Of a stretch of DNA of 64,000 nt, positions 25,806 through 35,741 are shown piece after piece (position 1 is the stretch's first letter; each line of letters opens with the position of its first letter). Location: NCBI GenBank assembly GCA_964572845.1, contig CAZNFX010000002.1:62001-126000 (forward strand), written 5' to 3'. The position numbers were made by a program, and so were the translations under genes. The notes beneath the pieces are model-generated. The model was not told the DNA's origin, did no database searches, and saw only the letters and a list, made by a program, of their open reading frames with translations. The stretch comes from Bin55 sp964572845 (GTDB lineage Bacteria > Pseudomonadota > Gammaproteobacteria > Pseudomonadales > Azotimanducaceae).

Positions 25806-26089
25806 GGTTATGCGTTGCGGGTGCGATTTCGAATCTATCTTATATACCCATCTAGTTGACCAAGACAATTTCTACGGCATTGACCTTTTGCCAGCACTAG
25901 GAATTGGTGGGACTACATGCACATTAGGCGCAAGAGAACCTCTGTGCACAGCCGTCAGTTGTTGAAGTGGGTCCGCTCGTTGGTCACTATTTTGCTTGGG
26001 AGAACTCTTGGCGGACGGTTCCGGAGGGCGCGCTTGAGAATCGTCGAGGTGGTGCACATTCTCGACAACGACACATCCACAACGGAATG

Positions 26090-26560
26090 TCACTCATCTT
26101 GGGATTCATCGGGAGTTCGTTCGGGTGTCGAAGTTCCAAGGGTTGCCAGCACCCCTCCGACAACGCCCAAGACAAGGAATATGCCGATATACCAACCCGA
26201 CGACCACAACACACCGAATGCTTCCGGTGTATACCTTGTCAACGCGGTCGCTGATCCTCGTTCCGCCAATGGGCCAAATATCAACATTGGCACAAATACG
26301 CAGGTTGCTAGCAAGACGCCAAGACTTGCGCAACCAAGGCAAAGCAGTGCATACACTCTTCCTGCTGATCTAAGCACAAGAGAACCCAACAAGACAAGTG
26401 CAAGCGAAAACACCATTCCTACCCACCCCATGATGAAGGAGAGGGCTGAAAACTCAGAACCAAAGCGTAGTCCGACAGCTGATACGAGAATTAGTCCCAC
26501 TGACTCTACTATTCCAATTGTGCCTCCGATGATTGTGAGAACTCCGCCACCTTTCTTCAT
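26090..26560 (-). CDS. Small integral membrane protein, four predicted helices
   Basis: A 156-residue protein with four hydrophobic segments (VLTIIGGTIGIVESVGLILVS; IMGWVGMVFSLALVLLGSLVL; VYALLCLGCASLGVLLATCVF; IGIFLVLGVVGGVLATLG) and a short acidic tail. The N-terminal MKKGGGVLTIIGG pattern resembles DUF4064-type membrane proteins. The function is unknown. It is separated from its neighbours by about 250 bp on each side and appears monocistronic. Confidence 0.75.
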   Translation of the reverse strand: MKKGGGVLTIIGGTIGIVESVGLILVSAVGLRFGSEFSALSFIMGWVGMVFSLALVLLGSLVLRSAGRVYALLCLGCASLGVLLATCVFVPMLIFGPLAERGSATALTRYTPEAFGVLWSSGWYIGIFLVLGVVGGVLATLGTSTPERTPDESQDE

Positions 26561-26814
26561 CGTCTCTGCGTTTCCTCTTTTTAATCGTTACAGTTGTTCA
26601 ACTACGACATTCAAAACTTCGCATGCTTAATTTCGGGCGCGCCTTCCCATTCTATAAGCGATTTCCAACGTAGTCTGGATCGTAGCCTACATGCAAGAAC
26701 AACATGCTTGCCGACATTTGGCACAGCGAGAATTGGCTACTGTGGAGGACATTCGGGTGCGTGGTCATTGTGAAGTAATTGCAACACTCAATGACTAGTC
26801 GGTGAGTGCAATCG

Positions 26815-28626
26815 CTAGCGGTATGAACTAGCTTGGATCTCGTAGAGTTCAGCGTATTGGTCGCCTGACGCCATGAGTTCTTCATGCGATCCGCATTCGA
26901 CGATACGGGAGCCTTCCATCACGACGATTTGGTCCGCCATTCTCACAGTGCTGAAACGGTGCGACACTAGCATAGTAATTCGACCGGATTGAGACTTCAC
27001 ACTTGAGTTGTCCATATGTTGCGCAGCACTTGCATAGCGTTCAAAAAGCGCATGTTCTGTTTCAGCGTCCAGAGCGGCAGTCGGCTCATCCAGCATGAGA
27101 AGCAAAGGTTCGTCCCGCATGAAGCTACGTGCCAACGACAGTTTCTGCCATTGGCCAAAACTCACTTCCACGCCGTTCTGCCAGGTGGGTCCGAGTTGCG
27201 TATCCAAGCCTGACGGAAGTTGCTCAGTTACGTCCTCTGCGCCCGCTCTACTCACCGCTGTTTCGACAGCAGGTCGGTTATTGATGCGAGGCTGATCGCC
27301 GAGACCGACAGTTTGATCGGCGACCAACTCGAAACGAAAGAAGTCCTGGAATGCACCGGATAGTCGTTCTCGCCACGCAATAGGATCCATCTTGCTGAGA
27401 TCGTTGCCGTCGATCAGGATGCGTCCCGATGTGGGTTCGTACAGTCCAGCCAGCAGCTTCACTAGCGTTGTCTTTCCGGCGCCATTCTCTCCGACGAGCG
27501 CGACTACCGACCCCGCATCGATGTGGAAGCTGACGCTCTCCAGCGCAGGCTTTTCTGTTCCTGGGTAGCAAAACGTTACGTCTTCGAAGGTTATTCCGTG
27601 CTTCAAGTTTGTCGGAACTGGATCGTTGCGTTGCTGTGTCATTGCATCGGCATAGTCTTCGAGCCATGCAAGCCGCTTGGCCCCGTCCATCCATATGCCT
27701 CGCAAAAATCCTAGTTCGCCAACTGTCGCGCTGATGTACGCCGCAAGGCGTGATCCTGCGGCGAGAACCAGTAGAGCAGCGCCGGGTGGTGCGGCAAGAA
27801 CGTACACTGTGAACACGACGGCGCCAACGTATCCAGCACCAAAGATGGCCCACGCAACCACAGAAATGCTTGCCGTATGCCATCGCGCTCGCGCGATGGG
27901 TTTGTACCATCGACTCCATGCCTGATGTCGGTCTCGAACTATCCGATCACCGATGTTGGACAAGCGCACTTCCTTGCCGGGCGAGGCAGTTGTCGCGATG
28001 TCAAAAAGATGCTTGGACAGGCGCGATGCCGGTGCGTTTTCCTCTTCGATCCGTCGTTCCACGCCTGGGCGCGTAGTTGAGGAGACAACTGTTGGTAGAG
28101 CGGCTACAGCCAGAAGTAATAGAGAGGGGTGTACAGAACCGAGCAACGCGCCGGTTATTCCCAATCGTATGAACCATCCTGCGGTCGCAAACATTGAGTG
28201 GTACATGTGATCCAAAGTAAACACCTGATCACGCAATACCGTCAATCGATCCAAGTACTCTGGACGTTCGTGGTGAGCAATTGTTGCCACGCCGGCTTGA
28301 AGCTGCGCCACGTGCGACTCGAGAGCTATCGACACACGATCCCGGAACCTGCGCTGCGTGCGATCGCTGACGACACGCAGCGCCCACGTCAGGGTGGCCG
28401 ACAGTCCAAGCCCCAAAGCTCCTATCCATATGTAGACCGGATTGTCCTGTAGCAATCCGTTGGCGAGCAGCATTAGCCACAATGCGAAAAGCGCATCCGG
28501 CATCGCAGCACAAATTGTCAACACAAAGGCGATGAGCAAGAGCCACGGTTCTGCTGTGTAACCTCGCTTGACAGCTCGCCACATGGAGGGCAATGCCGCC
28601 GGCATTGCATCAATCGAGGATATCAA
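26815..28626 (-). CDS. ABC exporter, fused membrane and ATPase domains, subunit B
   Basis: A half-size ABC exporter (603 residues): six membrane helices, then an ATPase domain with Walker A GENGAGKTT, Q-loop FQDF, signature VSFGQ, Walker B LLLMLDEPTAALD and H-loop SHRFSTVR. The signature deviates from LSGGQ. The start is a TTG at 28626 with a strong AAGGAGG about 9 nt upstream; it overlaps the preceding exporter gene by 17 nt. The two half-transporters very likely form a heterodimer. The substrate is unknown: no peptide or biosynthetic gene adjoins, and the class covers lipid, drug and peptide exporters. Confidence 0.9.
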   Translation of the reverse strand: MISSIDAMPAALPSMWRAVKRGYTAEPWLLLIAFVLTICAAMPDALFALWLMLLANGLLQDNPVYIWIGALGLGLSATLTWALRVVSDRTQRRFRDRVSIALESHVAQLQAGVATIAHHERPEYLDRLTVLRDQVFTLDHMYHSMFATAGWFIRLGITGALLGSVHPSLLLLAVAALPTVVSSTTRPGVERRIEEENAPASRLSKHLFDIATTASPGKEVRLSNIGDRIVRDRHQAWSRWYKPIARARWHTASISVVAWAIFGAGYVGAVVFTVYVLAAPPGAALLVLAAGSRLAAYISATVGELGFLRGIWMDGAKRLAWLEDYADAMTQQRNDPVPTNLKHGITFEDVTFCYPGTEKPALESVSFHIDAGSVVALVGENGAGKTTLVKLLAGLYEPTSGRILIDGNDLSKMDPIAWRERLSGAFQDFFRFELVADQTVGLGDQPRINNRPAVETAVSRAGAEDVTEQLPSGLDTQLGPTWQNGVEVSFGQWQKLSLARSFMRDEPLLLMLDEPTAALDAETEHALFERYASAAQHMDNSSVKSQSGRITMLVSHRFSTVRMADQIVVMEGSRIVECGSHEELMASGDQYAELYEIQASSYR

Positions 28627-30409
28627 GCGCTAGCCCTCCTTCCTCCTCTGTGAATCGTGACGCTTGGAGATTGAACATCGTTTGGTAGCGCCCATTTTGT
28701 TGCATTAACGTCTCATGAGATCCTTCCTCAATGACGCGGCCGTGTTCGAGAACGCATATGCGGTCGACTTGGCGCACCGTTGAGAACCGGTGAGAAATCA
28801 AAACGGTTGTGATGTCGCGAGTTTCCTGCAGTATTCGCCGAAAGATCTCTCGCTCGCCTCTCACATCCAGTTGCGCTGTAGGTTCGTCGAGGAGTACGAT
28901 TCCTGCTCCGCAATATGCAGCGCACAGTGCTCGAGCAAGTGCGATTCTTTGCCATTGCCCTCCCGACAAGTCGATTCCGTACGCATATGCCTTGCTCAGC
29001 GTAGTGTCGAGATCGGCGAGGCCGCTTGCGCCCGCACTCTCCAATGCTCGATGGACGATCTCGTCGGTAGCTTGTCCGCCAGGATCGACATTTTCACGCA
29101 ATGTCAATTCGTACCGCACAAAGTCCTGAAAGACAGCGGTTATTCGGCTTCGCCAATTGGTCAAGTCCCACTCGCATAGGTTCACGCCGTCAATCTCGAT
29201 GGATCCATCGGTAGGGTCGTAGAGCCTGCACAGCAGTTTCGCCAACGTAGTCTTTCCCGCGCCGTTTTGCCCAACTATTGCGATCGACGAGCCAGCGGGG
29301 ATGGTGAGGTCAAGGTCTTGAAGTATGGTCTTCTCCCCGGTGGGATACTTGAAGCTGACGTTACGAAAGCTTATGTCTTGTTTGGGCTGCGATTCGGAAG
29401 CATGGGTCCCGCTCTTCAGCGAGCCAACGTCATACATCGAGCTGCGCAATCGCATGGTCGCACCAGCGGGAGCGGAAGCGCTGTCCAATGCCCAGGACAG
29501 ACCGCCAAAGGCGATCATGCTGGTGGTGAAAGCAAGGCTGGCAAACGTGACCATTCGATCCAAGCCAAGTTCATTGGATGCCACATCGATGGCCATGACC
29601 GTGAACACGATGGCGTTGGCCGCCAATACCAAGATGAGACTCCAGATCACTGGTCGCTCGCGCAAGCGCGTGGCTTCCCATCGAAGATCATGAAGAACTC
29701 GTCTATGGGATCGAAAACGATCCACAATCCACTCGGCCAAGCCAAAAAGACGAATCTCCTTGGACGCGGGCGGATTCACCGCAATCTTGTATGCGTAGTC
29801 GGCATGCCGCTGTGCGTTGCGAACCGTATCAGTGTTGCGGTCTCTCCAAACGCCGCTCTCGCGAAGCAAGTAGTGTGTGGATATCCAAGCGCCCCCAAGC
29901 ACAAGAGGAGCCCACCACGCATAGGCCGACAGAATCAAGCATGCCACTAGCCCGGCGCATAATTCGACGAGACCCGATGCGATGAAATCCATCGATATCG
30001 ACAGGGGCGGACCAGAAATGCCGAGGTCGAAGTCGCGTGCCATCGCGAGATCGCTGGTGACTTCTGCGTTCTCAAGGTGTGCCATTCCTTCGGGTCGAAC
30101 GCATGTTTCGCTCAGTCGATCATAGAGCAGACATGCAACGTGGTCGCCCAGGTTCTTGCTAACCACCAAGTGGAGCGGCGGCAGAACTTGAACCAGTACA
30201 AAGAACGATCCAAGTAGAATCAGCGGCGCAAGCAGATCGGATTGTCTCTCGACAGCGCCTATCAGCGTTCCCATGGCAACAGCCAGCAACGCCGGTAGCA
30301 GGCCGCGACCAATCAGAAGCAGCCACCAAGCGACGGCAAGCGGCAAGTGAGCCCGATGCAACAGCATCATGTATTGCCATTCGTCGCGAGAAGTTATTCG
30401 ATCGAACAA
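28610..30409 (-). CDS. ABC exporter, fused membrane and ATPase domains, subunit A
   Basis: The first gene of the two-subunit exporter, 599 residues. A membrane domain of about six helices is followed by an ATPase domain with Walker A GQNGAGKTT, canonical signature LSGGQWQRIALAR, Walker B GIVLLDEPTAQLD and H-loop SHRFSTVR. The start is a TTG at 30409 with AAGGAG five nucleotides upstream. It is translated into the overlapping partner gene. The composite ATP sites are therefore asymmetric: the canonical signature sits in this subunit, the degenerate one in the partner. The divergent neighbour is an inositol-phosphatase-family gene 87 bp away. Confidence 0.9.
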   Translation of the reverse strand: MFDRITSRDEWQYMMLLHRAHLPLAVAWWLLLIGRGLLPALLAVAMGTLIGAVERQSDLLAPLILLGSFFVLVQVLPPLHLVVSKNLGDHVACLLYDRLSETCVRPEGMAHLENAEVTSDLAMARDFDLGISGPPLSISMDFIASGLVELCAGLVACLILSAYAWWAPLVLGGAWISTHYLLRESGVWRDRNTDTVRNAQRHADYAYKIAVNPPASKEIRLFGLAEWIVDRFRSHRRVLHDLRWEATRLRERPVIWSLILVLAANAIVFTVMAIDVASNELGLDRMVTFASLAFTTSMIAFGGLSWALDSASAPAGATMRLRSSMYDVGSLKSGTHASESQPKQDISFRNVSFKYPTGEKTILQDLDLTIPAGSSIAIVGQNGAGKTTLAKLLCRLYDPTDGSIEIDGVNLCEWDLTNWRSRITAVFQDFVRYELTLRENVDPGGQATDEIVHRALESAGASGLADLDTTLSKAYAYGIDLSGGQWQRIALARALCAAYCGAGIVLLDEPTAQLDVRGEREIFRRILQETRDITTVLISHRFSTVRQVDRICVLEHGRVIEEGSHETLMQQNGRYQTMFNLQASRFTEEEGGLALDILD

Positions 30410-30496
30410 GCTAGCTCCTTGAACTCTGTGAACTGCGCCGAATGACGATTTGATGCATCCAATTAAAGAGTAATCGAACTTTGTTTAGCACCGACT

Positions 30497-31324
30497 ATGC
30501 AACTGCCGACATTTGACGGAAAGGTGACGGGTGAGGAGCTGGAAACGCTCCTTGAGTTTGCCAAGGCGTCGGTAGTCCGAGCTGGACGAAGCATTCTTCA
30601 GGGGTTCAGGACCCGTCGCGAGTTTGTCGACAAATCCGATGGTTCAGATTTTGATCCGGTAACCGCATCGGATCGAGAAGGCGAGAACTTGATCAGGAAT
30701 GCCATCGCAGATCGTTGGCCAGACCACGGAATGCTAGGTGAGGAATTTGGCTACACTCCTGGAAACGGCCTCACTTGGGTTATGGACCCAATAGATGGCA
30801 CGCGTGCATTCGTGAGTGGATTGCTCCATTGGGGTGTCTTGCTCTCGCTCTTCGACGGTCAGGATGTCCTGCTAGGCGTCATGTACCAACCTTATGTCGA
30901 CGAACTCTATTGGGGAACTGCAGCGGGATCCCATTGTTCACGTCGCGAGCGGGCTTGGATATTGCAGGCTAGTGATTGTGCTGACATTTCGAAAGCGATT
31001 TTGTCGACAACAGATCCTCGCCTGTTTGAGGAGCAAGAGGAATTTCAGGCTTTTGAAAACGTGCAAGGCCAGGTGCGTCTCTGTCGATACGGCGGCGATT
31101 GCTACCAATACGGCCTCGTGGCGATGGGTTTCATCGACATAGTCATTGAGAACAAGCTAAACCCTTGGGATATTCAAGCATTGATCCCGATTGTCAAGGG
31201 TGCAGGAGGATGCATAACAACGTGGGCGGGGAACGACCCAAGCAACGGCGGCCGCGTAGTGGCCACAAGCAACATGAGACTGCATGAGCAGGTATTGAAC
31301 GCTCTCGAAATTAGTGTGACTTGA
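30497..31324 (+). CDS. Inositol monophosphatase family enzyme, possibly histidinol-phosphatase
   Basis: A Mg-dependent phosphatase of 275 residues in the IMPase fold. Metal ligands are GEEFG, DPIDGTRAF and the C-terminal NPWDIQAL. KSDGSDFDPVTASD is the N-terminal signature. FVSGLLHWGVLLSL after the DPIDGT motif resembles the HisN (histidinol-phosphate phosphatase) branch more than SuhB, which would place it in histidine synthesis, but other sugar-phosphate substrates are possible. It is divergent from the ABC exporter and upstream of the amidase operon by 67 bp. Confidence 0.88.
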   Translation: MQLPTFDGKVTGEELETLLEFAKASVVRAGRSILQGFRTRREFVDKSDGSDFDPVTASDREGENLIRNAIADRWPDHGMLGEEFGYTPGNGLTWVMDPIDGTRAFVSGLLHWGVLLSLFDGQDVLLGVMYQPYVDELYWGTAAGSHCSRRERAWILQASDCADISKAILSTTDPRLFEEQEEFQAFENVQGQVRLCRYGGDCYQYGLVAMGFIDIVIENKLNPWDIQALIPIVKGAGGCITTWAGNDPSNGGRVVATSNMRLHEQVLNALEISVT

Positions 31325-31391
31325 CACGGAGACGACACGAAATGGGAACCCAACTAATATACGCAACCTATGGCAGGGAAATTATCTAGAG

Positions 31392-32843
31392 ATGAGTGAA
31401 TTGGCTTTCGCGTCGGCGACCAAGCTGGCGCAAATGATTCGTGAAAAGGAGATTTCAAGCGTCGAATTGCTGGAGTTCTACCTGCACCGTGTGGACGAGT
31501 ACAACCCCGGTCTCAACGCGATCATCTGGCAGATGCAGGACGAAGCCATGGACGCAGCTCAACGAGCCGATGAAGCACTGGCATCCGAAAGCTCAATCGG
31601 ACCACTGCACGGCGTTCCCATGACGATCAAGGAATCCTACGACGTCGTTGGTACGCCAAGCACATGGGGCATTCCAGAGCTCAAGGACAATTTTCCTAAT
31701 GTAGACGCTTTGTCCGTTGAAAGGTTGAAGAGAGCCGGTGCAGTACTGTTTGGAAAGACCAACGTGCCGCTGAGACTCTCTGACTTCCAAAGCTACAACG
31801 ACATTTATGGAACGACGAACAATCCATGGGACGTTTCGCGCATACCTGGTGGCTCGTCGGGAGGCTCGGCCGCGTCGCTGGCTGCGGGCTTGACGGGAAT
31901 CGATTCGGGGTCCGACATTGGCGGGTCGATTAGGAACCCAGCTCATTTTTGCGGCATATTCGGGCACAAGCCAACCTGGAACTTGCTGCCTCCACGAGGA
32001 CACGCCACGCCTGGAATTCTCTCACCGTCAGACCTTTCAGTTATCGGCCCCATGGCGCGATCTGCAGAAGATCTCGAGTTGGCGGTCAAAGTCATGGCCG
32101 GGCCGGACGAGATTCAATCGAGGGGCCTCAGCTTGGACTTGCAAGCATCCGGCAAGGCACCGAACCAATGGAACGTCGCGGTTTGGCAGAACGATAAGCA
32201 AGCTCCTGTGGACAGCGCCGTAGAGTCGCGAGTGGTTGCGGTCGCAGAAACACTAAGAGGCTTAGGAGCGAACGTCAACTTTGAAGGTCGTCCTGCATTT
32301 GCCTCTGATGAGGTGCATGCAACCTATCAGTGTCTATTGAATGCAACCATGTCTTGTCGTCTGCCCGATGATGAATTTCAGCAGTTGATAGATCGCGTAG
32401 AGTCTCAAGAGTCAGACGAAGAAGATTCACGTTCGAATCAGGTTCGTCGTTCGCAGGTGGCTCGATTCAAGGATTGGACGCGCTACAACGAAGAACGCAC
32501 TCATCTTAGGTGGGTGTGGCACGAATTCTTCAAGAGCTACGATGTAGTGGTTGCGCCGATCATGGCCACTTCGGCGTTCGAGCACGACCACCGTCCAATG
32601 TGGGAACGGACCATCATGGTCAATGGGGCTGAACAGGGGTACTTCACCCAGTTGTTCTGGGCGGGTCTTGCCGTAAACGCCTATCTGCCATCGACTGTGC
32701 TCCCCACGGGACCGGACTCGAATGGACTGCCGATCGGCATTCAAGTCATAGGTCCAGAATTTGGTGACCTGATCACCATAGAAGTAGCCAAGGTTCTTGA
32801 GCGCGAGGGCTACTCTTTCGAAGCTCCGCCAAAGTATCGTTGA
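31392..32843 (+). CDS. Amidase signature family hydrolase
   Basis: An amidase-signature enzyme of 483 residues. The Ser-cisSer-Lys triad is visible: Lys in PMTIKESYD, cis-Ser in the GGSSGGSAASLAAG loop, and the nucleophile Ser in SDIGGSIRNPA. The C-terminal GLPIGIQVIGPEFGD is the family end signature. The fatty-acid-amide/general amidase branch seems likeliest; it lacks GatA context (no gatB or gatC). Its stop overlaps the mvaD start by four bases (TTGA), so it is in the mevalonate operon, with no obvious biochemical reason. Confidence 0.9.
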   Translation: MSELAFASATKLAQMIREKEISSVELLEFYLHRVDEYNPGLNAIIWQMQDEAMDAAQRADEALASESSIGPLHGVPMTIKESYDVVGTPSTWGIPELKDNFPNVDALSVERLKRAGAVLFGKTNVPLRLSDFQSYNDIYGTTNNPWDVSRIPGGSSGGSAASLAAGLTGIDSGSDIGGSIRNPAHFCGIFGHKPTWNLLPPRGHATPGILSPSDLSVIGPMARSAEDLELAVKVMAGPDEIQSRGLSLDLQASGKAPNQWNVAVWQNDKQAPVDSAVESRVVAVAETLRGLGANVNFEGRPAFASDEVHATYQCLLNATMSCRLPDDEFQQLIDRVESQESDEEDSRSNQVRRSQVARFKDWTRYNEERTHLRWVWHEFFKSYDVVVAPIMATSAFEHDHRPMWERTIMVNGAEQGYFTQLFWAGLAVNAYLPSTVLPTGPDSNGLPIGIQVIGPEFGDLITIEVAKVLEREGYSFEAPPKYR

Positions 32844-33784
32844 CCGAAGCCACTGCAAGCGCACACCCCAATATTGCCTTGGTGAAGTATTGGGGAAAGG
32901 ACCCCAGCGACCCCTGGTTGCCCATGACGCCATCGGTGTCTGCCACGTTGGATACCCTCACGACAACGACGACCGTCCGCGAAGCAAGCGAGGATTGCGT
33001 TTCGTTGAATGGCAAGATCGTCGTCGATTCCAAGATTGCGGGTTGGCTCGATCAGGCTCGAAGAAAGTACCGCATTCCTAGGATTTCAATCACTTCGGAG
33101 AACAATTTTCCGACCAGCAGCGGTTTGGCATCATCGGCATCCGGATTCGCAGCGCTTGTAGTTGCTGCAAACGAGGCATTTGGCCTCGAGCTCGACTTCG
33201 TTGCACTGAGCGAGCTAGCGCGCATGGGATCGATTTCAGCGGCTCGTTCAATGCTGGGCGGGTTCGTGAAACTGGATCCCTCTTCTAACGAATGTGCAGT
33301 CGCTCAGCTGCACAGTGCAAACTACTGGAAGCTGCGCGTCGTGGTGGCGGTGGTCGATCCACGGCAAAAGCGTGTCTCTTCCACATCCGGCATGGAACGC
33401 AGCGCGTCCACTTCTTCGTATTACAACGCCTGGCGATCCGATTCCACGTCGGACTATGGTGAGTGCATAGCGGCATTGGCGGATAGGGATTTTGCTCGTT
33501 TGCGAGCAGTTGCCGAAAGCAGCTGCTGCAAGATGCATGCTCTGATGCTGTCGAGCAAGCCCCCGTTGCTGTATTGGAAGCCAGGAACTATGGCAGCCAT
33601 TGAGACAGTCGGAAATCTACAGGAAGCAGGAATGGATGTCTTCTTCACCATTGACGCCGGTCCTCAGGTGAAGGCGTTTTGCATTGCCGAGGTGGCCGAT
33701 GTTGTGCAGGAACGCCTGCAAAAAACGCCCGGAGTGGAATTTACGATCAATTGTGGAATTGGCGATGGTCCCTACGTCCACTGA
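32840..33784 (+). CDS. mvaD: Diphosphomevalonate decarboxylase (mevalonate pathway)
   Basis: A GHMP-superfamily enzyme of 314 residues. N-terminal HPNIALVKYWGK is the diagnostic motif of diphosphomevalonate decarboxylase. The ATP loop is PTSSGLASSASGFAAL, and the catalytic Asp lies in FTIDAGPQVK. It makes isopentenyl diphosphate from mevalonate diphosphate. Related decarboxylases acting on mevalonate phosphate exist, so exact substrate specificity should be held open. The start is a TTG overlapping the amidase stop. The next kinase gene overlaps its 3' end by 20 nt. Most gammaproteobacteria use the MEP pathway, so this is a notable gene here. Confidence 0.93.
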   Translation: MTEATASAHPNIALVKYWGKDPSDPWLPMTPSVSATLDTLTTTTTVREASEDCVSLNGKIVVDSKIAGWLDQARRKYRIPRISITSENNFPTSSGLASSASGFAALVVAANEAFGLELDFVALSELARMGSISAARSMLGGFVKLDPSSNECAVAQLHSANYWKLRVVVAVVDPRQKRVSSTSGMERSASTSSYYNAWRSDSTSDYGECIAALADRDFARLRAVAESSCCKMHALMLSSKPPLLYWKPGTMAAIETVGNLQEAGMDVFFTIDAGPQVKAFCIAEVADVVQERLQKTPGVEFTINCGIGDGPYVH

Positions 33785-34745
33785 CGTCGTGCGGACTTCC
33801 GCTTCCGGAAAGGTGGTCTTGTCCGGAGAGTATGCGGTTCTGCTGGGAGCCCCAGCCATAGTCGCAGCTGTTGATCGGTCCGCAAAATGCTCGTTGGAGA
33901 CAAATTCAACTGGCAACTGGTCGATTCGCTCGCAACCTCCTTTCTGGAACGCCGATCTCACTTTGCAAGACTTGCAAGACGCCAGTCCTAGAGATAGGGT
34001 TGCCTACGCGCTTCGATGCTTGAGCCGGTTAGTCGAGTTGCCCTGCCATGCTCAACTAATCATGGACACGCGGTCGCTGTTCCACTTCGGAAAGAAAATT
34101 GGAATGGGGTCGAGCGCTGCATCGCTCGTCTCGCTCTATGTGGCTATTTGCACCATGGGCAAAGTGGAGCACTCGCTCGACGAAGCTCTCGACCTGCATT
34201 CGAAGGTTCATGGGTCCGGTAGTGGCTTGGATGTCGCAGCTTCATATCACGGAGGCGTTATCGAGTATCGGGAGAGGCAAGTTGCACCTCTAAGTCTTCC
34301 CGATGGTTTGCATTTCAAAGTTTTCTACGCGGGAGCGAGCACCTCTACCAAGGATCGGGTGGAATCCTTCCAACGCTGGATTGCGTCCCAGCCGGAGAGT
34401 ACGGCAGATAGGTTTTGCACAGCGGCGATCGGAGTCGTCGAATCAACCAAGAGCGCCGAAGGTTTTCTGGATGCGCTTCGGTACTTTGTGGGAATTCAAG
34501 AGCTTATCGACAACGGATCGGGACTGGGAATCTGGGGTCCGCAACATCGTGCAATGAAGTCGCTGGCAAACCGAGAAGGAGTACTCTACAAGCCATCAGG
34601 TGCAGGTGGAGGCGACATAGGCTTGGCATTTTCGGTCGACAAGGAGGTTCTAGAAAGGCTTGTCGTTGACGGTGAACGCATGGGTCTCCCCGTCATTGAA
34701 ACATCTTTGGTACAACAAGGCGTCACGGTCGAATCAGCGTCGTAA
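33765..34745 (+). CDS. GHMP kinase, probably phosphomevalonate kinase
   Basis: A GHMP-family kinase of 326 residues with the N-terminal SGKVVLSGEYAVLLGAPAIV signature of mevalonate/phosphomevalonate kinases, the ATP loop KKIGMGSSAASLVSL and the C-terminal motif PSGAGGGDIGLAF. The HGSGSGLDVAASYHGG segment is also typical of phosphomevalonate kinase. Together with the overlapping mvaD it gives the last two steps to isopentenyl diphosphate; mevalonate kinase itself is an alternative reading. The ATG at 33765 lies within mvaD. The remaining mevalonate genes (HMG-CoA synthase and reductase) are not in the window. Confidence 0.87.
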   Translation: MVPTSTDVVRTSASGKVVLSGEYAVLLGAPAIVAAVDRSAKCSLETNSTGNWSIRSQPPFWNADLTLQDLQDASPRDRVAYALRCLSRLVELPCHAQLIMDTRSLFHFGKKIGMGSSAASLVSLYVAICTMGKVEHSLDEALDLHSKVHGSGSGLDVAASYHGGVIEYRERQVAPLSLPDGLHFKVFYAGASTSTKDRVESFQRWIASQPESTADRFCTAAIGVVESTKSAEGFLDALRYFVGIQELIDNGSGLGIWGPQHRAMKSLANREGVLYKPSGAGGGDIGLAFSVDKEVLERLVVDGERMGLPVIETSLVQQGVTVESAS

Positions 34746-34906
34746 TCCGACGCTACCATGTTTCTTCAACTTTGGAGCAGCGAAGCATCGTTTCAAAAGT
34801 TAGCGTCGCTGATTAGATGAATTCACATGAATCAATTGAAGCCAAGCAAATTGCTGATTACCAGTCTTTCTCCTTTACCATCAACTAGCTGCAGAGGGAT
34901 ATTGGC

Positions 34907-35692
34907 ATGCGTCTAGCCACATGGAACATCAACGGAGTTCGAGCGAGGCTGAACTTCGTCTCGCTCTGGATGAAGGAACGCGAACCGGATGTTGTAGGTT
35001 TTCAGGAACTGAAGTCCGAAGACCAAAACTTCCCCCATGAGTTTTTTGCAGATCTTGGATACGAAGTGCACACCCACGGCCAGAAGAGCTGGAATGGCGT
35101 GGCGATTGCAGCGCGTCGGGAGCTGAACGTGGAAATACTTCAGAGAGGCTTGCCCGGTCAGGAACAGAACGGCGCAAGACTCATTACTGCGCTCCTTGAC
35201 GGCATCACCTATACGTCCGTGTATTGCCCCAACGGCAAGAATCCCGAGCATGACGACTTTCAGATGAAGCTTGAATGGTTCGACTCGCTCGGTGAATACT
35301 GGTTGAAATTGATCGAGAAATATCCCGCATCGGCGATAGGAGGCGATTTCAACATAGTTCCCGCTCCTAGGGACTCATGGCGAGGCAAGGAAGGCGACGG
35401 CGAAATGTTCCATACGGCAAGCGAACGCGATCGATTGAGAAAGTTCGTGGACTTGAATTTGCATGATCTCTTCAGAGAGCTCAATCCCGGTTCGGCTCAG
35501 CAGAGCTGGTGGGATTATCGCGGGGGCGCGTTCGAACGCAGTCAGGGGCTTCGAATAGACATGATCTACGGTACGCCTCAGATACGCGCTCGAACCCAAT
35601 CGGTCAGCATTGACCGTTCATTCAGAGAGAAGAAAGAAGACATGACGCCATCGGACCATGTGCCTGTAGTTGCTGATCTTGTCGATCTATAG
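34907..35692 (+). CDS. xthA: Exodeoxyribonuclease III (AP endonuclease)
   Basis: An ExoIII/Xth protein of 261 residues. Catalytic motifs of the exonuclease-endonuclease-phosphatase fold are visible: ATWNINGVRARL at the start, VGFQELKSED, VYCPNGKN, IGGDFNIVPA, and the C-terminal LRIDMIYG and PSDHVPVVADL. It repairs abasic sites and 3' blocks. It stands alone: 161 bp after the phosphomevalonate kinase and 49 bp before the PhyH-family gene. Confidence 0.95.
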   Translation: MRLATWNINGVRARLNFVSLWMKEREPDVVGFQELKSEDQNFPHEFFADLGYEVHTHGQKSWNGVAIAARRELNVEILQRGLPGQEQNGARLITALLDGITYTSVYCPNGKNPEHDDFQMKLEWFDSLGEYWLKLIEKYPASAIGGDFNIVPAPRDSWRGKEGDGEMFHTASERDRLRKFVDLNLHDLFRELNPGSAQQSWWDYRGGAFERSQGLRIDMIYGTPQIRARTQSVSIDRSFREKKEDMTPSDHVPVVADLVDL

Positions 35693-35741
35693 TCCGTGTG
35701 GGAGCTTGCTTTGGATCAATTCCGCCATTCCTAGGTGTAGC

